A program made the translations under genes and the position numbers. A model generated the notes under the pieces. The model ran no database searches, was not told the origin of the DNA, and saw nothing but the letters and a program-made list of their open reading frames with translations. Positions 22,908 through 30,819 of a stretch of 51,037 bases of DNA are shown here, one piece after another. The DNA comes from an uncultured Prevotella sp. Its GTDB lineage: Bacteria; Bacteroidota; Bacteroidia; Bacteroidales; Bacteroidaceae. The stretch's first letter is position 1, and every line of letters starts with the position of its first letter. The stretch is from contig CAMOQW010000001.1 of assembly GCA_946623195.1 (NCBI GenBank), forward strand, positions 1 to 51,037. The letters are read 5' to 3'.

Positions 22908-23918
22908 CTATTTGTAGAAGTTCTTTTCGAAGGCCGTGAATTCGTCCTGCTTCAGCACGCAGCGCTTCCACCACGACTCGATGAAGCCCAAGCCGTAGCC
23001 CATCAGCTGGACAAAGGCGGCGGGGATGCTCAGCAGGCCTACCCACAGGCTGTGGTTGCGGATGCTGCTGTCGGTGAGGATGAGAAGACTGTATAGTAGG
23101 AGTGGCGACAGGAACATCAGCGACAGCAGGGGGCAGCAACATGCGCAGGCGGCGGCCCCCGCCAAGCAGCCCATGACGCCAAGGGTAAAGACCATTGGCA
23201 GCAGGTGGACCAGCTTCATGGTGCCAGGATGGCGCTTCTCGAGGTTGATGCGCGCTATGCCGCTGTTGTACACCTGCCGGAAGAATTTGCGGAAGTCGGT
23301 GCGCCGCTTATGCCACACCCAGGCATCAGGGAACAGGCGCGGCTTGTAGCCTGCCTCCACGATGCGGTAGGAGAAATCGATATCCTCGCCGAAGCGCATC
23401 TTTGAGAAGCCGCCTAACTGGAGGTAGACATCGCGGCGGATGCCCATGTTGAACGAACGGGGATAGAACTTGTCCATTTTTGCCTTGCCGCCACGAATGC
23501 CGCCGGTGGTAAAGAAGGACGTCATCGAGTAGCTGATAGCCTTCTGTACCGGAGTGAACGACGGATGGGCGGCATCGGGGCCTCCCCAGGCAACGCAGGG
23601 GGGTGACAGCTCTTGCTCGACAGCCTGCAGGAAACCGGTGGGCAGCACAACGTCGGAGTCGAGTATGATGACATACTCCCCTCGGGCACGCTCCACACCA
23701 TAGTTGCGGCTCTGGCCGGGACCGCTATTGTCTTTATAGTAATAATGCAAATCAAGGATGCCTGCGTACTTCTCGCAAACATCCTTGCAGGGGGTCTTGG
23801 AACCGTCCTCTACAATCACCACCTCAAAGTCTTTGAACGTTTGAGAACACAAGCTCTCAAGCAACTCGTCCACTTCGTCAGGACGATTGTAAACAGGAAC
23901 GATGACAGAATACTTCAA
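22908..23918 (-). CDS. membrane-anchored glycosyltransferase family 2 protein
   Basis: The 336-residue protein has a GT-A domain at the N-terminus (YSVIVPVYNRPDEVDELL, then EDGSKTP and the metal site LDSDVV near residue 93; acceptor-side FGEDIDFSYR near 188) and two or three hydrophobic helices after residue 235, ending in a short cytoplasmic tail. Such architecture fits a lipid-linked sugar transferase of the inner membrane. It lies 24 bases downstream of efp and one base upstream of radC. The donor and acceptor are unknown. Confidence 0.85.
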   Translation of the reverse strand: MKYSVIVPVYNRPDEVDELLESLCSQTFKDFEVVIVEDGSKTPCKDVCEKYAGILDLHYYYKDNSGPGQSRNYGVERARGEYVIILDSDVVLPTGFLQAVEQELSPPCVAWGGPDAAHPSFTPVQKAISYSMTSFFTTGGIRGGKAKMDKFYPRSFNMGIRRDVYLQLGGFSKMRFGEDIDFSYRIVEAGYKPRLFPDAWVWHKRRTDFRKFFRQVYNSGIARINLEKRHPGTMKLVHLLPMVFTLGVMGCLAGAAACACCCPLLSLMFLSPLLLYSLLILTDSSIRNHSLWVGLLSIPAAFVQLMGYGLGFIESWWKRCVLKQDEFTAFEKNFYK

Positions 23919-23942
23919 TTGTACAGCTGTTTTTTCCCAGCG

Positions 23943-24509
23943 TTACTCCTTGGCACGGGCCAGATAAGAGCCGTCGCGGGTGTCAACCTGAATGAGGTCG
24001 CCCTCGTTGATGAACAGGGGAACACGAACCTCCACACCAGTCTCCAGCGTAGCGGGCTTCAGGGTGTTGGTGGCGGTGTCACCCTTGATGCCGGGCTCGG
24101 AGTGGGTGACGCGGAGAACGGTCTTCACGGGCATCTCAGCATAGAGAATGGTACCGTCGGTGGTGTCGCTGACCACTGAAACGGTATCGCCTTCTTTCAT
24201 GTATTCATGACCGATGACGAGGTCGTTGGCAATGGGAATCTGCTCGAAGGTCTCGTTGTTCATGAAGATACGGCCTTCCTGGTCTTCATAGAGATATTGA
24301 TAGTCGCGGTGCTCAATGACTACGTCCTCCAACTTCTCACCGATGTTGTAGCGACGCTCCAGCACACGACCGTCAGTGACATTCTTCAGCTTGATGTTCA
24401 TAATGGTGTTACCCTTACCGGGCTTGCGGTGCTGGAAGTCGATGCAAACCCAAATGGCTCCGTCCATGCGGATGGCGGTTCCCTTCTTGATGTCTTGTGA
24501 ATTGATCAT
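23943..24509 (-). CDS. efp: elongation factor P
   Basis: EF-P binds between the P and E sites of ribosomes stalled on polyproline and promotes peptide bond formation. The 188-residue protein has the three-domain length of EF-P. Loop HRKPGKGNT near residues 27-35 contains the lysine (about K32) that corresponds to the modified K34 of E. coli. It is the first gene of a minus-strand operon with a GT2 and radC, and it diverges from rpmH, so two translation genes share one regulatory region. Confidence 0.97.
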   Translation of the reverse strand: MINSQDIKKGTAIRMDGAIWVCIDFQHRKPGKGNTIMNIKLKNVTDGRVLERRYNIGEKLEDVVIEHRDYQYLYEDQEGRIFMNNETFEQIPIANDLVIGHEYMKEGDTVSVVSDTTDGTILYAEMPVKTVLRVTHSEPGIKGDTATNTLKPATLETGVEVRVPLFINEGDLIQVDTRDGSYLARAKE

Positions 24510-24552
24510 AAATATGTTCTATTATAATATGTGAATTGCCGTTTAGCGGGTG

Positions 24553-24560
24553 CAAAGGTA
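24553..24560 (-). promoter_or_regulatory. efp promoter -7 element
   Basis: TACCTTTG read leftward, 43 bases before the efp start. A TTG at the ideal -33 distance is missing, so only the -7 element is well supported. Confidence 0.6.
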
Positions 24561-24611
24561 CGAAATATTTCTTAATTCGTTAGTAATAAACCACATTTTT
24601 TTGGGAAAAAT

Positions 24612-24642
24612 TTGCGTAATTCGAAATAATTACGTAATTTTG
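24612..24642 (+). promoter_or_regulatory. rpmH promoter with an inverted repeat filling the spacer
   Basis: TTG at 24612-24614, a 20-base spacer and TAATTTTG at 24635-24642. The spacer is itself a perfect inverted repeat with 7-base arms (CGTAATT-CGAAAT-AATTACG, 24615-24634), exactly where a repressor could block polymerase. The ATG follows 44 bases after the -7 element. Confidence 0.75.
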
Positions 24643-24686
24643 CAGCCCAAAACGACAATAATAACATAAAATAAGGATTAAGGACA

Positions 24687-24842
24687 ATGAAAAGAACATT
24701 TCAGCCGCACAATCGCCGCCGCGTGAACAAGCATGGCTTCCGTGAGCGCATGGCAACAAAGAATGGTCGTCGCGTACTGGCTTCTCGTCGCGCAAAGGGC
24801 CGTAAGAAGTTAACTGTATCTGACGAGCACCACGGAAAGTAA
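24687..24842 (+). CDS. rpmH: ribosomal protein bL34
   Basis: The 51-residue product starts [20 protein letters not shown] and is extremely basic, which identifies it as bL34 of the large ribosomal subunit, here with a short C-terminal extension (TVSDEHHGK). It has its own promoter, with an inverted repeat in the spacer, and its own intrinsic terminator 24 bases after the stop, so it is a monocistronic unit. In many bacteria rpmH lies next to rnpA and the replication origin region; here it is divergent from efp instead. Confidence 0.97.
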   Translation: MKRTFQPHNRRRVNKHGFRERMATKNGRRVLASRRAKGRKKLTVSDEHHGK

Positions 24843-24865
24843 GCGTTCCGGCACGTAACGAATAA

Positions 24866-24906
24866 GAATTGGGTATGTTTTAATAATAAATGTACCCAAT
24901 TTTTTT
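24866..24906 (+). terminator. intrinsic terminator of rpmH
   Basis: The perfect stem AATTGGGTA (24867-24875) and TACCCAATT (24893-24901) with a 17-base A/T-rich loop runs directly into a T run. That T run also provides the start of the -33 region of the next promoter (TTG at 24905-24907). Confidence 0.85.
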
Positions 24907-24934
24907 GTTGTGTCAATAATTCTTTGTACCTTTG
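24905..24934 (+). promoter_or_regulatory. promoter of the PASTA-rluD-ddl operon
   Basis: TTG at 24905-24907, a 19-base spacer and TACCTTTG at 24927-24934, with 20 bases to the ATG at 24955. The TTG overlaps the U tract of the rpmH terminator. Confidence 0.85.
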
Positions 24935-24954
24935 CTTGTTGAAAACAGAATTTA

Positions 24955-25626
24955 ATGATGAGCGCGAAGGATTTCTTTGGCAAACTGTGCAGCCGCTTTG
25001 TGCTGTTCAACCTGTTGGCGATGGTGCTGGTGGTGGTTCTCTTGTGTGTGGGTGTGAAATTCGGATTAGACCTTTACACCCATCACGGCGAGGGTATTGA
25101 TGTCCCGGAATTGAAGGGACTGAGTTACCAGAAGGCCCGTCTGAAGTGTGATGAGCTGGAGCTGATGCTGGTGGTGAACGACTCAGGGTATAACAAAAAG
25201 CTGCCTGCCGACTGCATTCTGATGCAGATGCCCGGTTGTGGACAGAAAGTGAAGCGGGGCCACGCCATCTATGTGACAGTCAACTCTGCCTCGTCGCCAA
25301 CGGTGGCCATTCCTGATATTGTCGACAATTCCAGCTTACGCGAGGCTGAAGCCAAACTGATGGCCATCGGCTTTAAACTGTTGCCTCCTCAGAGTGTGCC
25401 TGGCGAGAAAGACTGGGTCTATGGCATCTTGTGCCGAGGGCGGCGTGTGTCCAATGGCGACCGCATCCCTATCGACTATCCGCTGACTCTCATGGTGGGA
25501 GGCGGCACCTTCGAAGATTTGGATGACATAGATTATGTCGACGCTGTCTACGACTCGGTAGAGAGCAATGTGAACAGCGACTATGACGATTTTGAGGAAG
25601 TGACGGAACCCCCGATGGGCCAATAG
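24955..25626 (+). CDS. PASTA domain membrane protein
   Basis: The 223-residue protein has a short cytoplasmic N-terminus, one membrane helix (about residues 15-38) and two periplasmic PASTA domains (about 46-105 and 108-175), each with the typical VP(E/D)-x-G or IPD start and GQxVxxG end. An acidic tail follows. PASTA domains sense or bind peptidoglycan; in Bacteroidota they occur as short anchored proteins of this kind, without a kinase domain. It is the first gene of an operon with rluD, ddl and an acyltransferase, an arrangement conserved across the order. Confidence 0.88.
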   Translation: MMSAKDFFGKLCSRFVLFNLLAMVLVVVLLCVGVKFGLDLYTHHGEGIDVPELKGLSYQKARLKCDELELMLVVNDSGYNKKLPADCILMQMPGCGQKVKRGHAIYVTVNSASSPTVAIPDIVDNSSLREAEAKLMAIGFKLLPPQSVPGEKDWVYGILCRGRRVSNGDRIPIDYPLTLMVGGGTFEDLDDIDYVDAVYDSVESNVNSDYDDFEEVTEPPMGQ

Positions 25627-25650
25627 GGTGGGGGCAACAACTAAGTGCAG

Positions 25651-26688
25651 ATGATGACTGAGGAACTGGATGACATAGAGTTGTACGAGCACCTGCGGAT
25701 GGAGGTGGATAGGGGACAGGAGGCTGTGCGCATCGACAAATATATGGCCGAGCATGTGCAGCACTCCTCACGTAACCGCATCCAGAAGGCTGCCGATGCC
25801 GGATTCATACAAGTCAACGGCACCCCGGTAAAGAGTAACTATAAGGTGCGCCCGGGGGACATCATCACCTTGATGCTCGACCGCCCACACTATGATACGA
25901 CTATCGAACCGGAGGATATCCCTTTAGAGGTAGTCTACGAAGACGACCAGCTGTTGGTCATCAACAAACCTGCGGGCTTGGTGGTTCATCCTGGTGTGGG
26001 TAATTTCCATGGGACATTGGTGAATGCCATTGCCTGGCACTTGCGGGGATTGCCCAGCTACGACCCCAACGACCCCGGCGTGGGCCTGGTGCACCGTATT
26101 GACAAGGATACCAGTGGACTGCTGGTGGTTGCCAAGACACCAGAGGCCAAGACGGAACTGGGGGCTCAGTTCTTCAACCACGATACCCATCGCAGCTATG
26201 TGGCTCTGGTGTGGGGTAACTTTACGGAAGATACAGGACGCATAGAGGGCAATATAGGCCGCGACCCCAAGGACCGTCAGCGCATGGCAGTATTCCCGCC
26301 AGGCTCCGAAATCGGCAAGTCGGCAGTGACTCATTACCGGGTGTTGGAGCGCTATGGCTATACCACGCTGGTGGAATGCCGGCTGGAGACAGGACGTACC
26401 CACCAGATACGTGCACACATGAAGCATATAGGACACCCGCTGTTTGCTGACGAACGATATGGGGGTATGGAGATATTGCGCGGCGAGCGCACAGCTTCCT
26501 ATAAGGCCTATATCCAGAACTGCTTCAAACTCTGTCCGCGTCAGGCCCTGCATGCGCGAACCTTAGGTTTCGTGCATCCGACAACCCGCGAGCAGATGGA
26601 CTTCACCAGTCCGCTGGCTGCTGACATGGAGGCACTGATTGGCAAGTGGCGGAAATATATGAGTCGTGATGATGAAATAAAGCAATAA
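25651..26688 (+). CDS. rluD: RluD-like 23S rRNA pseudouridine synthase
   Basis: The 345-residue protein has an N-terminal S4 RNA-binding domain (about residues 18-80) and an RluA-type catalytic domain with the motif HRIDKDTSGLLV, whose Asp is the catalytic nucleophile. Homologues convert uridines of helix 69 in 23S rRNA to pseudouridine, which helps subunit association. ATG at 25651 was preferred over a GTG six bases upstream. It lies 24 bases after the PASTA gene and 16 before ddl. Confidence 0.93.
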   Translation: MMTEELDDIELYEHLRMEVDRGQEAVRIDKYMAEHVQHSSRNRIQKAADAGFIQVNGTPVKSNYKVRPGDIITLMLDRPHYDTTIEPEDIPLEVVYEDDQLLVINKPAGLVVHPGVGNFHGTLVNAIAWHLRGLPSYDPNDPGVGLVHRIDKDTSGLLVVAKTPEAKTELGAQFFNHDTHRSYVALVWGNFTEDTGRIEGNIGRDPKDRQRMAVFPPGSEIGKSAVTHYRVLERYGYTTLVECRLETGRTHQIRAHMKHIGHPLFADERYGGMEILRGERTASYKAYIQNCFKLCPRQALHARTLGFVHPTTREQMDFTSPLAADMEALIGKWRKYMSRDDEIKQ

Positions 26689-26704
26689 AAAATAAAATAA
26701 GAAC

Positions 26705-27694
26705 ATGAAGAATTTGAAACGTGACATTGCCATCGTCTGTGGTGGCGACTCGTCAGAGCACGACGTCTCGTTGCGCTCGGCACAAGGCCTCTATTCCTTT
26801 TTTGACAAGGAACGCTACAATGTGTATATCGTAGACATCAAGGGGCAGGACTGGCATGTAGAACTGCACGATGGAACTACGACTCCCGTTGACCGTAACG
26901 ACTTCTCGTTCGTGGAAGATGGTAAGGCACGCCCTTTCGACTATGCTTACATCACCATACATGGTACTCCTGGCGAGAATGGCTTGTTGCAAGGCTATCT
27001 CGACCTGGTGGGTGTACCCTATTCAACGAGTGGTGTGCTGGTGGAGGCCATGACGTTCGACAAGTTTGTACTCAACCAGTATCTGCGGGGCTATGGCGTC
27101 TCAGTGGCCGACTCTCTGCTGATTCGTCAGGGATATGAGCAGCTGGTCAGCGACGAAGAGATAGAGCGGCGCATTGGCATGCCTTGCTTTGTCAAGCCTG
27201 CTGCCGACGGCAGCTCCTTCGGCGTGTCGAAAGTCAAGAATGTCGACCAGTTGGCTCCAGCCATCCGTAAGGCTATGATGGAAAGCCCGGAGGTAATGGT
27301 AGAGCAGTTCCTGGATGGTACTGAAATCAGCATCGGAGTCTACAAGACTCGTGAAAAGTCTGTCGTGCTGCCTGCTACTGAGGTGGTCACCAGCAACGAG
27401 TTCTTTGACTATGATGCCAAATACAATGGCCAGGTACAGGAGATTACTCCTGCCCGCCTGTCTGAGGATATCACCCGTCGCGTGCGTGAGATTACCAGTC
27501 ACATCTACGACATCCTGCATTGTAACGGTATTATCCGTATAGACTATATCATCTCTAAGGATGGAAGGATTTCGATGCTTGAGGTTAACACCACGCCGGG
27601 CATGACACCCACCAGTTTCATCCCGCAACAGGTCCGTGCTGCCGGCCTCGACATGAAGGATGTGCTGACAGACATCGTCGAGAACCAGTTCTGA
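26705..27694 (+). CDS. ddl: D-alanine-D-alanine ligase
   Basis: Ddl joins two D-alanines with ATP, giving the dipeptide used by MurF. The 329-residue protein has the Bacteroidota-type N-terminus IAIVCGGDSSEHDVSLRSA (about residues 8-26), the ATP-grasp loop PCFVKPAADGSSFGVSK near 160-176, and the metal-binding end EVNTTPGMTPTSFIPQ near 293-308, all intact. Length is as expected. The preceding PASTA protein and this enzyme together point to peptidoglycan metabolism in the operon. Confidence 0.95.
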   Translation: MKNLKRDIAIVCGGDSSEHDVSLRSAQGLYSFFDKERYNVYIVDIKGQDWHVELHDGTTTPVDRNDFSFVEDGKARPFDYAYITIHGTPGENGLLQGYLDLVGVPYSTSGVLVEAMTFDKFVLNQYLRGYGVSVADSLLIRQGYEQLVSDEEIERRIGMPCFVKPAADGSSFGVSKVKNVDQLAPAIRKAMMESPEVMVEQFLDGTEISIGVYKTREKSVVLPATEVVTSNEFFDYDAKYNGQVQEITPARLSEDITRRVREITSHIYDILHCNGIIRIDYIISKDGRISMLEVNTTPGMTPTSFIPQQVRAAGLDMKDVLTDIVENQF

Positions 27695-27701
27695 GGTTGG
27701 C

Positions 27702-27727
27702 GTGAAGAGTGAAGAAAGAAGAGTGAA
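27702..27727. repeat. short purine repeat between ddl and the acyltransferase gene
   Basis: Two GAAGAGTGAA units, separated by GAAA, lie 19 bases before the acyltransferase start. It is the same A/G-rich style as the arrays elsewhere in the window but very short. Confidence 0.6.
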
Positions 27728-27745
27728 CAATTAGCTGCCGCTGTT

Positions 27746-28948
27746 ATGGAGTACGATGTGAAGGAGTTTGACGAGATACGCCCCTATGAGGCCGGCGAAA
27801 TGAAGCAGGCTTTCGAGGAGTTGATTAGTGACCGCCAGTTTTCGTTGATGCTGAAGGGCTTTGTGCCCTGGCTGCCTAAGTCGGTACGCAACGGATTGTT
27901 GCGACTGGCCTTTGTCGGAGTGAAAACTCCGTTGGATTTCCAGCTTCGCTTCATGAAACCTGTAGTCTGGCATGTCGTCCGCAAGCATACCGACGGACTC
28001 TCTTTCGATGACAGTCTCCTCCAAGCTTCCTTGTCCTCTGCGGGGGCAGGCAAGGGGGAGAGTCGCTATACCTTCGTCAGCAACCACCGTGACATCGTGC
28101 TCGACTCGGCTTTCTTGGATATCATGCTCCATAAGCACGGCTATCCCACGACGGTTGAGATAGGCATTGGCGACAACCTGCTGATTTATCCTTGGATTAA
28201 GCGACTGGTAAGAATGAATAAGGCATTCACCGTGCGCCGTGGACTGACTGCCCATGAGATGATGCGAAGCAGCCAGTTGATGAGCAGATACATCCATTAT
28301 GCCGTCACCAGAAAACATGAAAACATCTGGATAGCCCAACGAGAGGGACGGGCCAAGGATTCCAGCGACCATACGCAGGATGCTGTGCTGAAAATGCTGG
28401 CGATGGGGGGTGACGGAACCGGTGCTTCTCCTGCTGACAGCCTTCGTGAACTGAACATCGTACCCCTTACCATCTCGTATGAGTTTGACCCCTGCGACTA
28501 TCTGAAGGCCCAGGAGTTCCAGCAGAAGCGTGACAATGCCAATTTCAAAAAGAGCCGGCAGGATGACCTTGACAACATGAAGACGGGTATCTTTGGCTAC
28601 AAAGGCCGGGTGCACTATCGCTGTGCACACCCTGTCAACACATGGATTGACGAATTGTCTGGACTGCCGAAGAATGAGTTCTTTAAAGCACTGTCTGAGC
28701 GTCTGGACAGGGAGATTCATCGTGGCTACCATCTCTATCCTTGCAACTACATTGCCTTGGATGAACTGGAGGGTACCAGGAGCCATGCCGACCACTATAC
28801 TCAGCAAGACCAAGAGCTCTTTGAACGGTATTTGCAGAGACAACTGGCAAAGATCAAGATAGACAACAGGGATGATGCTTTCCTCCGTGAGCGTATGCTG
28901 ACGATGTATGCCAATCCGGTAAGAAACTATATGAAGGCACATGAATAA
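27746..28948 (+). CDS. PlsC-like lysophospholipid acyltransferase
   Basis: The 400-residue protein contains the glycerophosphate acyltransferase motif NHRDIVLD (about residues 113-120), an instance of NHxxxxD that binds and activates the acceptor, and the later WIAQREGRAKDSSD segment, similar to the block III substrate-binding motif (EGR). No membrane helix is obvious, so it is probably peripheral. Close relatives with a longer C-terminal region of this kind are widespread in Bacteroidota. It follows ddl by about 50 bases and overlaps the next lipoprotein gene by eight bases. Confidence 0.8.
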   Translation: MEYDVKEFDEIRPYEAGEMKQAFEELISDRQFSLMLKGFVPWLPKSVRNGLLRLAFVGVKTPLDFQLRFMKPVVWHVVRKHTDGLSFDDSLLQASLSSAGAGKGESRYTFVSNHRDIVLDSAFLDIMLHKHGYPTTVEIGIGDNLLIYPWIKRLVRMNKAFTVRRGLTAHEMMRSSQLMSRYIHYAVTRKHENIWIAQREGRAKDSSDHTQDAVLKMLAMGGDGTGASPADSLRELNIVPLTISYEFDPCDYLKAQEFQQKRDNANFKKSRQDDLDNMKTGIFGYKGRVHYRCAHPVNTWIDELSGLPKNEFFKALSERLDREIHRGYHLYPCNYIALDELEGTRSHADHYTQQDQELFERYLQRQLAKIKIDNRDDAFLRERMLTMYANPVRNYMKAHE

Positions 28949-29594
28949 GGCGCTGCTCTATTGTGTGATGCTGCTGCTCATGGCTTGTGAAACAGACAGC
29001 TATGAGAAAGGTCAAGGCAGGTATTCGCTGATGCAGGCCGACCTGTCAGAACTGGCTGTTGACGCAGAAAAGCGGGCTGTTGCCTTCACGACCGACGATG
29101 GTGATGCCTATAGGATTGCCAACCCGTTCACGGCTCAGTGGATCAGTACGCCTGACACCACTTATCGTATGGCTATCTATTATAATAAGGTGGAAGGGCA
29201 ACAGGCAGAGGTCGTCGGAGTCAACGCGGTGTCTACCCTGAAGCCGCGTGAGCATTGGAGAGTTCGGGAACAGCCCGATGACCCTGTCGGCATAGAGAGC
29301 GCCTGGATAGCAAAGAATGGCAAGTACATCAATCTTGGGCTGATGTTCAAGAGTGGGCGCATAGAAGATGAAGAAGGTCTTCATGTCATTGGCATCGTTC
29401 AGGATACTGTCCTTGTCAACACGGATCAGACGCGTACCGCCTATTATCGTCTTCTTCATGACCAGGGCGACACCCCTGAGTTCTACACTACGCGTCACTA
29501 TGTCAGCATCCTGCTGCCTGAGGAACGTCCTGACTCCGTCCGTCTTTCCATGAATACTTATCAGGGAGTGATAGAACGGTTGTTCCCGCTATGA
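28941..29594 (+). CDS. NigD-like lipoprotein
   Basis: The 217-residue protein begins with a lipoprotein signal peptide ending in LLMAC (Cys about 16). The rest resembles the NigD-like family of Bacteroidales lipoproteins: an N-terminal small barrel-like region (about 30-95) and a C-terminal beta-rich region with a conserved-looking FYTTRHYVSILLPE. No enzymatic motif is seen. It overlaps the acyltransferase gene by eight bases and ends the operon. The family call is by pattern only; function is unknown. Confidence 0.65.
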   Translation: MNKALLYCVMLLLMACETDSYEKGQGRYSLMQADLSELAVDAEKRAVAFTTDDGDAYRIANPFTAQWISTPDTTYRMAIYYNKVEGQQAEVVGVNAVSTLKPREHWRVREQPDDPVGIESAWIAKNGKYINLGLMFKSGRIEDEEGLHVIGIVQDTVLVNTDQTRTAYYRLLHDQGDTPEFYTTRHYVSILLPEERPDSVRLSMNTYQGVIERLFPL

Positions 29595-29618
29595 TTTATC
29601 GGTGAAACCGCCTTTTTA

Positions 29619-30761
29619 CTAAACAGAAAGCAGCTTCCGATAGCAACGATGGCGGCGGTGCTGACGGTGCTCCAGATACTGCCACTGAGAAAGGACACTC
29701 TCGTTGGACTCCATCTGTGGGCCGGTCTCAGCATATTCGAAACGATAGCGCTGGAACCAGCGGATGAGGTCGTCGAAGATGAGAGCGTTGGCACCCTTGG
29801 CGCGGTACTCGGGCAGTACACCGATGAGCAAAAGGTCAACAATGGGTGTCTGATGCCACTTGAGGATTTTCAGCATGTGCCACCAGCCAAAGGGCAGGAA
29901 ACGCCCGTCGCGTGTCTTCTGCATCGCACGTGAGAATGAAGGGAAGGTGATGCCGAAGCCTACCATCTTGTCACCGTCCATGACGGCTGTCACCAGATTG
30001 AGGTCGGCTATCCTGATATAGCTGTTGACAAGCTTGTCTATCTGGCGCTCGGAGAGCTGACTGAAACCGTAGAGGTCTTTGTAGGTGGCGTTGAGGAGGT
30101 TGAATACCTGACGTCCGTAGCCTCCGTCAATCAGTTCCTTGCGGGTGAATTTATGGACATGCAAGCCATAGCGCTTACGAACCATCTCCGTTATCTTGGA
30201 GAATTTCTCCGGCACTGTTTCCGGCACCTTCACCCGAAGTTCCACGTAGTCGTTGTCTTTCTCGAAACCGCCTATCTGCTCCATGTGCTGCGGATAATAG
30301 GGATAGTTGTAGTTGATGTACATGGTGGAGAGCTCGTCGAAGCCTTCCACCAGCATACCCTCCCGATCGGTGTCGATGAACCCCAATGGTCCGGCAATCT
30401 CTGTCATGCCCCGCTGGCGTCCCCATTCTTCGACGGCCTTCAGAAGCGCTGTGCTGACTTCCAGGTCGTCCACGAAATCGAACCATCCAAAACGCACCTG
30501 CTTGCGGTTCCATCGTTCGTTGGCACGGTGGTTGATGATAGCGGCTGCGCGCCCCACCATCTTGCCATCTCTGAATGCCATGAAATATTCTGATTCACAG
30601 CATTCAAACGAAGGATTCTTGTCACGGCTGAGGGTGGCCATTTCGTCATTGAACAGAAAGGGTACCACACAGTCGTTACCACGATAAAGGTCATAATAGA
30701 ATTGGACAAACTGTACCAGTTCCTTACGATTAGTCACTGTCTTGATTTCAATGCTATTCAT
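29619..30761 (-). CDS. GNAT-superfamily N-acetyltransferase-like protein
   Basis: The 380-residue protein shows FMAFRDGKMVGRAAAIINHR near residues 60-79, matching the beta-strand before a GNAT acetyl-CoA site, and a second half with LLLIGVLPEYRAKGANALIF near 316-335, with the R-x-K-G acetyl-CoA loop. This two-part architecture occurs in a family of large Bacteroidota GNAT proteins of unknown substrate. An in-frame TTG nine codons upstream lies in the -7 promoter element, so ATG at 30761 was chosen. It converges on the NigD-like gene, 24 bases away, with only a weak hairpin between. Confidence 0.75.
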   Translation of the reverse strand: MNSIEIKTVTNRKELVQFVQFYYDLYRGNDCVVPFLFNDEMATLSRDKNPSFECCESEYFMAFRDGKMVGRAAAIINHRANERWNRKQVRFGWFDFVDDLEVSTALLKAVEEWGRQRGMTEIAGPLGFIDTDREGMLVEGFDELSTMYINYNYPYYPQHMEQIGGFEKDNDYVELRVKVPETVPEKFSKITEMVRKRYGLHVHKFTRKELIDGGYGRQVFNLLNATYKDLYGFSQLSERQIDKLVNSYIRIADLNLVTAVMDGDKMVGFGITFPSFSRAMQKTRDGRFLPFGWWHMLKILKWHQTPIVDLLLIGVLPEYRAKGANALIFDDLIRWFQRYRFEYAETGPQMESNESVLSQWQYLEHRQHRRHRCYRKLLSV

Positions 30762-30785
30762 TGCGCAACTCACCCTTTTATGGTG

Positions 30786-30816
30786 CAAAAGTAAACTAAA
30801 TATCGGAGATTACCAA
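30786..30816 (-). promoter_or_regulatory. promoter of the GNAT gene
   Basis: Reading leftward, TTG (30816-30814), a 20-base spacer and TACTTTTG (30793-30786), with 24 bases to the ATG. The -33 element touches the stop codon of the helicase gene. Confidence 0.8.
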
Positions 30817-30819
30817 ATT

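Noticed and set aside
29601..29617. Terminator between the NigD-like and GNAT genes (CGGT-GAA-ACCG then CCTTTTT)
   Set aside because: The stem has only four pairs and a three-base loop, too weak to call a terminator with confidence.
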